DNA of 64,000 bases. Source: Maylandia zebra. Taxonomy: Eukaryota; Chordata; Actinopteri; Cichliformes; Cichlidae. The notes beneath the pieces were generated by a model. The model ran no database searches, was not told the origin of the DNA, and saw nothing but the letters and a program-made list of their open reading frames with translations. The translations under genes were made by a program, and so were the position numbers. This document shows positions 34,741-64,000 of the stretch, piece by piece (within the stretch, counting starts at the first letter, position 1; every line of letters starts with the position of its first letter). Location: positions 29,695,529-29,759,528 of the forward strand of contig NC_135185.1 in assembly GCF_041146795.1 (NCBI RefSeq). Direction: 5' to 3'.

Positions 34741-34877
34741 TAATGTCACAGTAGAAAGTGAATTTACATCAGTATATCCTGTTCTTCAAGGCAAGAAGCA
34801 GCACACGAGGACCAGTTCACAGAAGGCTGGTGGAGGTGGATTCAGTTCAACAACAGGAAACTCCAGATTGCTGGGAC

Positions 34878-36974
34878 TCAGTTATGCTTTTTCTGTCGCG
34901 CTCCAACTTCCTCCTGTGTTTCTGGAAAACACTGGAATCCAATGAGCATTCCTATGATGGAAAAACCTGCAAAAACACAGTGATGTACTTTTAACTGTGT
35001 ATTCCAGTGTGTTGTGATTTAACTTAAGACGTCCTGATGGGGAGTCCAACAGAGGTTATTATCACTATTATTCATTACTCACTAGCCACAATGAGAGGGG
35101 CCATGACTCCGATAGTCAGCGGTGCAGTTTTATAGATAAAAGCCTCAGATAGGAAGTGGCCCAATGCCAGGACAAACGTCCATAAGGTGATGTGATACAG
35201 CCTGCAAGAGCCAGGGTTACACAGTGAATAGACTTCCACCAGAAATGAGTTTTTATGGTGCAGGAAACAACACGATGGCTTACGTTCTATTCTGGATATC
35301 AATGGCACAGGCACAGCGAATGATCGATGACAGCAGCGTCCAAATACCAAAGGTTCGAGCTTGGAGACCATTTACTGAGAAATTAAATAAATACAGATAC
35401 AATATATTATGATAGAGAGCATCCATTATTAGTTGAGAACAATGCAGGAGGGTTTCTTGGAGCATTTCTTTCTTTCTTTTTTTTTAACCTTTTGAGCAGG
35501 TTTAGCTGAGGACATTGATTTATTATCTAATTCTATGATTCTATACACTAACCAGACACTTTATTAGTTACACCATGCTTGTACCAGGTTGGACCTTGTT
35601 ATGTTTTCAGAACTGCCGTAATTCTTTCACAGCATCCCAAACGTGTTTTATTGGATTGACTTCTGGTGACTACAGAGGCCATTTGAGCTCAGTGAACTCA
35701 CTGACATGTTTGAGACCAGTTTGAGATGATCTGAACATATCCAGTAGATGGGTACACTTATGTAATCATGGCCACAACAATACTCAGTCAGGTCGTGGAA
35801 TTTAGCACTCAGTTAGTGCTAAGGGGCTCAGAGTGTCCCCCCCAAAATACCCCACATCATTACACCATCGCCACAAGCCTGAAAATTTGGATTTTGGATG
35901 GATTTATACTTTGATGTTGTTTTACAACAAATTCTGACCCTATCATTTGAATGTCAAAGTAGAAAATGAGACCACCAAACATTTTTCTGGTCTTCAGTTG
36001 TCCATTTTAGCTGATCCCTTGTTACCTCAGTTTCCTGTTCTTAGCTGGCAGTGGTAGCATCTGCTGCAGTCTTTTGCTGCTTCAAGGGTCCACATATTGT
36101 ACTGAGTTGTTGCCACATGTTTAGGTGGTGAGATAGCAGTTGAACAGGTATACCTAATAAAGCGTCCAGTGAACGTAGAGCGGTGTCTGGTTTGTTATGC
36201 CACCTGTAAGTGCATTTTTCTGGAAATGTGCCGCAGTACAGAAGTTTTCTGCAATACTACTTACTATGGTGAAGATTATAAAAAAACAAGATTTTAATGC
36301 CCTAAATTACTATGGTTTATTCAAGTTTTTAATACAAAGTAAGAAAAGAAATTCAATATTGTGATTTCACAGGATTAGAATTATTGTTGCAGTCCAGATC
36401 AATGGGAATAACAGCAGCTAACAGCAGCTTATAAAAGGCAACATAATACTACAAAGGCTACAAGGGCTAATAATTATTATAAATGAATGCTTTCAAACTA
36501 AGTATATATTTTCCAATCTAAAGTGAAGTCTTGCTAATAACTACTACTATTGGTTTGGCTCCTATTAGGGAGAAATGGCCTTGTATATTCTGATTATGAT
36601 TAATAAAACATTTATACGTGCTCTATATAGACTCTGCACGCCAGTGATATGCAGGCTAATAGGTAATTAGTTGATGATCATCACGTGCATTTTAACATAA
36701 AGTGTTGCTTGGTATTCGAAGCGTGTGGTGTTTGCCTAATTTATACTAATACTAGAGTCACAAACTAATAATCACGTTACTTTTAAGGTTGTCAGGTTGC
36801 ACATTCCACTTCTGTCAGAAAACAAAATCCAGTTTTCTCACCAAACTCTGGCATGCCTGTGTAGAGCTTTTCGGACAGAAAACTGTGATCTCTGAAACTC
36901 TGCACGGTGTTTCCCATCGCGATGACGGACACCATCACCAGCCAGCTCCGCAGGACGTTCAGAAAGCGACTCAT
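34878..36974 (-). CDS. erg28: Erg28, ergosterol/cholesterol biosynthesis scaffold protein
   Basis: Small ER membrane protein that tethers sterol C-4 demethylation enzymes together. Exons on the minus strand: 36974–36842 (ATG at 36974–36972), 35374–35284, 35201–35083 and 34966–34878 (stop 34880–34878). All junctions are GT/AG and phases agree (1, 2, 1), giving 143 aa; the human protein is 140. It starts [20 protein letters not shown] and keeps the [59 protein letters not shown] and [14 protein letters not shown] blocks. It ends ARQKKHN; a basic QKK tail is the ER-retention-type end of the family. Four membrane helices are expected. Divergent from ttll5, about 1.9 kb between start codons. Confidence 0.96.
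35541..36180. mobile_element. Inverted-repeat DNA transposon in erg28 intron 1
   Basis: The left end contains CAGACACTTTATTAGTTACA and the right end, reverse-complemented, contains TGGACGCTTTATTAGGTATA. The interior shares blocks with 26440–26800, which supports a common family. No open transposase frame. Confidence 0.75.
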
Positions 36975-38778
36975 CTCTTCTGTGTGGAAGAAGCACCTAT
37001 CAGAGAGGAAAACTGCCGGTTCACTGCAGGACACACCACTCCGAACTACAGGTCAGTACAAACCCCGGTTATATAACATTAGCATTGGACGGAAGAATAG
37101 ATGTATTTCTATTTCATGTCTAACATAAGACATTAGCTGGCAATACATCAGTAACTCATATGACATAACAAGCTAACCCTGGATTAAGCAGGTTTATACA
37201 ATTAGCTAGCCTATTATACTTTAAAACATCACGAGTACGTCATGTATTTACCTGACTGCGCCTGTCAAACTATCATATTCCCGACAAAACAGGAGTATAC
37301 TGGCGCTAGAAAAAGTGGGACTGAAGCCAACCGAGTGGCGAGTCTTTCAATCTTGGCTCGTGGGGTTAACCAATAAGAGCGCTTAAAATGGCTCCTGTTA
37401 ATCGTACCATGATTGTGATTGGTGATTTCAGGCGTTAGGGTTCCGCCTATTTCCCCCTCTAACCAATCTACATATAGCAATCCTGTCGCGTGTGGACAGT
37501 GCTAGACTGCGTCCAAACAAAGAGTAGCTGTAGAGCAAGAGAATTATGCAGGTGACGTGCCTCTACGAGCAAGGCTTGCCACTTGGCAGCCACCTTTGTA
37601 ACGTTTCCGAGCACTTATTCCGAATCTAAATCCCAATTAATTATATTATTAGGTAATTGTGAACATGAAAAACTGCATCTATAGAAAGACCTATGAAATA
37701 ATGCAAAAGACGTTCGAATTTTGACTCAACTAATCTACGACTAAACACGGTCTAAAATACGATTTTAACAAGCATTTATCCACTGGAAGTATATATACAT
37801 TCTCTCACAATCTTAATTCAATACTCTTTGAAAGCCATGCATTTCTTTTATATAAAAATAGATGTAGATTTGAGGGGTCCCAGTATTTTGGAAATACTGC
37901 TGCACACCAGCTCACTGTGCAGCAACTGAAGCAACACAACAATATCAAAATATAAAGAACATATGAAGGAAATCGCTCTTTGTAATATTTCTATTGAAAT
38001 GTTTTTGCCTATTTATTTTAAATGTACGGGCAGTTCAAAGTTTCGTCACGTGGATCAATATTGTCGCGCGCATGCGCCTTTCTCTGTTGCTATCCACTTG
38101 TTGTAGTTACAGGAAGATTAACGGCGATTGCTGGACTTGGCGATACCAACTAGCTTACTGTTAGCAGCCTCCACAGAAATTCAAGGCAAGTTTTTGTGGT
38201 CCGGGTATAGTGGTTAACTCATTTGCCTTGCATGTGAAAGGTTCCCGGTTCGTTTCCGGGAGGAAACAAACCCACCCTCAGAGTGTTATAAGCTAATGTA
38301 CTCTCAAGTGCTGGTCCCAGCCCAAAGGAAGGGCATCCGCGCGTAATAGTCAAAATACGCGGATCTATTTGCTGTGGCGATCCCTTGGGAAATAAGCGAG
38401 CAGGCGAAAGTACCTTCTTTCTGTTGCTGTATGTATTTGTACTTCATTATAAAAACCTCAGTGGTGTCAAATTAAGCAGACTTTGCGTAGTTGACAACGC
38501 GTGCAGGCATAAAAGTAACGCTTTATTTAGCAGTTTGGTTTTGTCTTAACCATAGACTGTCTATAACGTGTTAAGATGATTTCACTGCCACAGCAGGCAG
38601 ACTTAGAAAGCAGCAGCGGTTCTCAGGTGAGAGCATGCTAACTGTAAATCACTGTAGGACGCTGTTAGTGTTGCAGTCTTCGTGTTAAGCTGTCGTGGAG
38701 CAGAGTGTTATTAATACATCGGCGTTTTTATGAGATCATCTTAGAAGTGACTGTTGTGTTTGCCCTTGGATGTTGCAG
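36975..38778. promoter_or_regulatory. Shared erg28/ttll5 upstream region
   Basis: The two genes start in opposite directions from this interval, so it should hold both promoters. The part around 37480–37620 and 38030–38170 is locally richer in CG dinucleotides (for example TTGTCGCGCGCATGCGCC near 38062, which contains an NRF1-like GCGCATGCGC). A candidate untranslated exon of ttll5 ends at a GGTGAGAG donor near 38625 (TCTCAG|GTGAGA). A SINE is inserted at about 38195–38415. Confidence 0.55.
38195..38415 (+). mobile_element. tRNA-derived SINE in the ttll5 upstream region
   Basis: The head GGTCCGGGTATAGTGGTTAA and the B-box-like GGTTCGTTTCC resemble a tRNA-derived pol III promoter. The tail has AAGGGCATCCGCGCGTAATA, ATACGCGGATCTATTTGCTG, TGGCGATCCC and GCAGGCGAAAG, a tail type common in fish retroposons. 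This differs from the SINE family at 12215. Confidence 0.75.
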
Positions 38779-63986
<25,208 letters not shown>

Positions 63987-64000
63987 ACAGTCAGCTTTTC

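Overview
This is vertebrate nuclear DNA, almost certainly from a ray-finned (probably percomorph, possibly cichlid) fish. The genes are split into short exons with GT/AG junctions. The introns are full of fish-type LINEs, tRNA-derived SINEs, Tc1 and hAT elements. The protein-coding content matches the FOS–JDP2–FLVCR2–ERG28–TTLL5 block of human chromosome 14q24. There is no bacterial, plasmid or phage signal.

Layout. 1–834 (+): the last two coding exons of a c-Fos gene, whose 5' part lies outside the window. 3842–6305 (+): jdp2, three coding exons, 160 aa. 7391–34184 (+): flvcr2, a 12-TM major-facilitator transporter. It has two complete, diverged, in-phase first exons (7391–7954 and 18904–19533) upstream of one shared set of ten downstream exons (22970–34184). 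34878–36974 (-): erg28, four exons, 143 aa, convergent with flvcr2. 38779–63854 (+): ttll5, a tubulin polyglutamylase, divergent from erg28, with 18 coding exons visible and continuing past the window end. BATF, which lies between JDP2 and FLVCR2 in mammals, is not seen.

Mobile DNA makes up much of the rest. The most striking piece is 13308–16543, inside flvcr2 between the two first exons. It is a hAT-like element with 8-bp flanking duplications and BED-finger coding relics. A second inverted-repeat element sits inside it, a hAT MITE with a perfect 8-bp duplication sits inside that, and a SINE fragment lies within the MITE; a solo LTR with a perfect 5-bp duplication lies further along. Another hAT MITE (19966–20951), several tRNA-derived SINEs, three LINE families, Tc1 relics and two further inverted-repeat elements occupy other introns.

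The best candidate for something undescribed is the flvcr2 double first exon. Two promoters could give two transporters with different N-terminal membrane halves and an identical C-terminal half. Also notable are four perfect short hairpins in non-coding DNA, a candidate 159-bp cassette exon in ttll5, and a putative flvcr2 terminal exon whose stop codon lies within AATAAA. All exon limits were read by eye from splice signals, reading phase and family resemblance; nothing was aligned by program.
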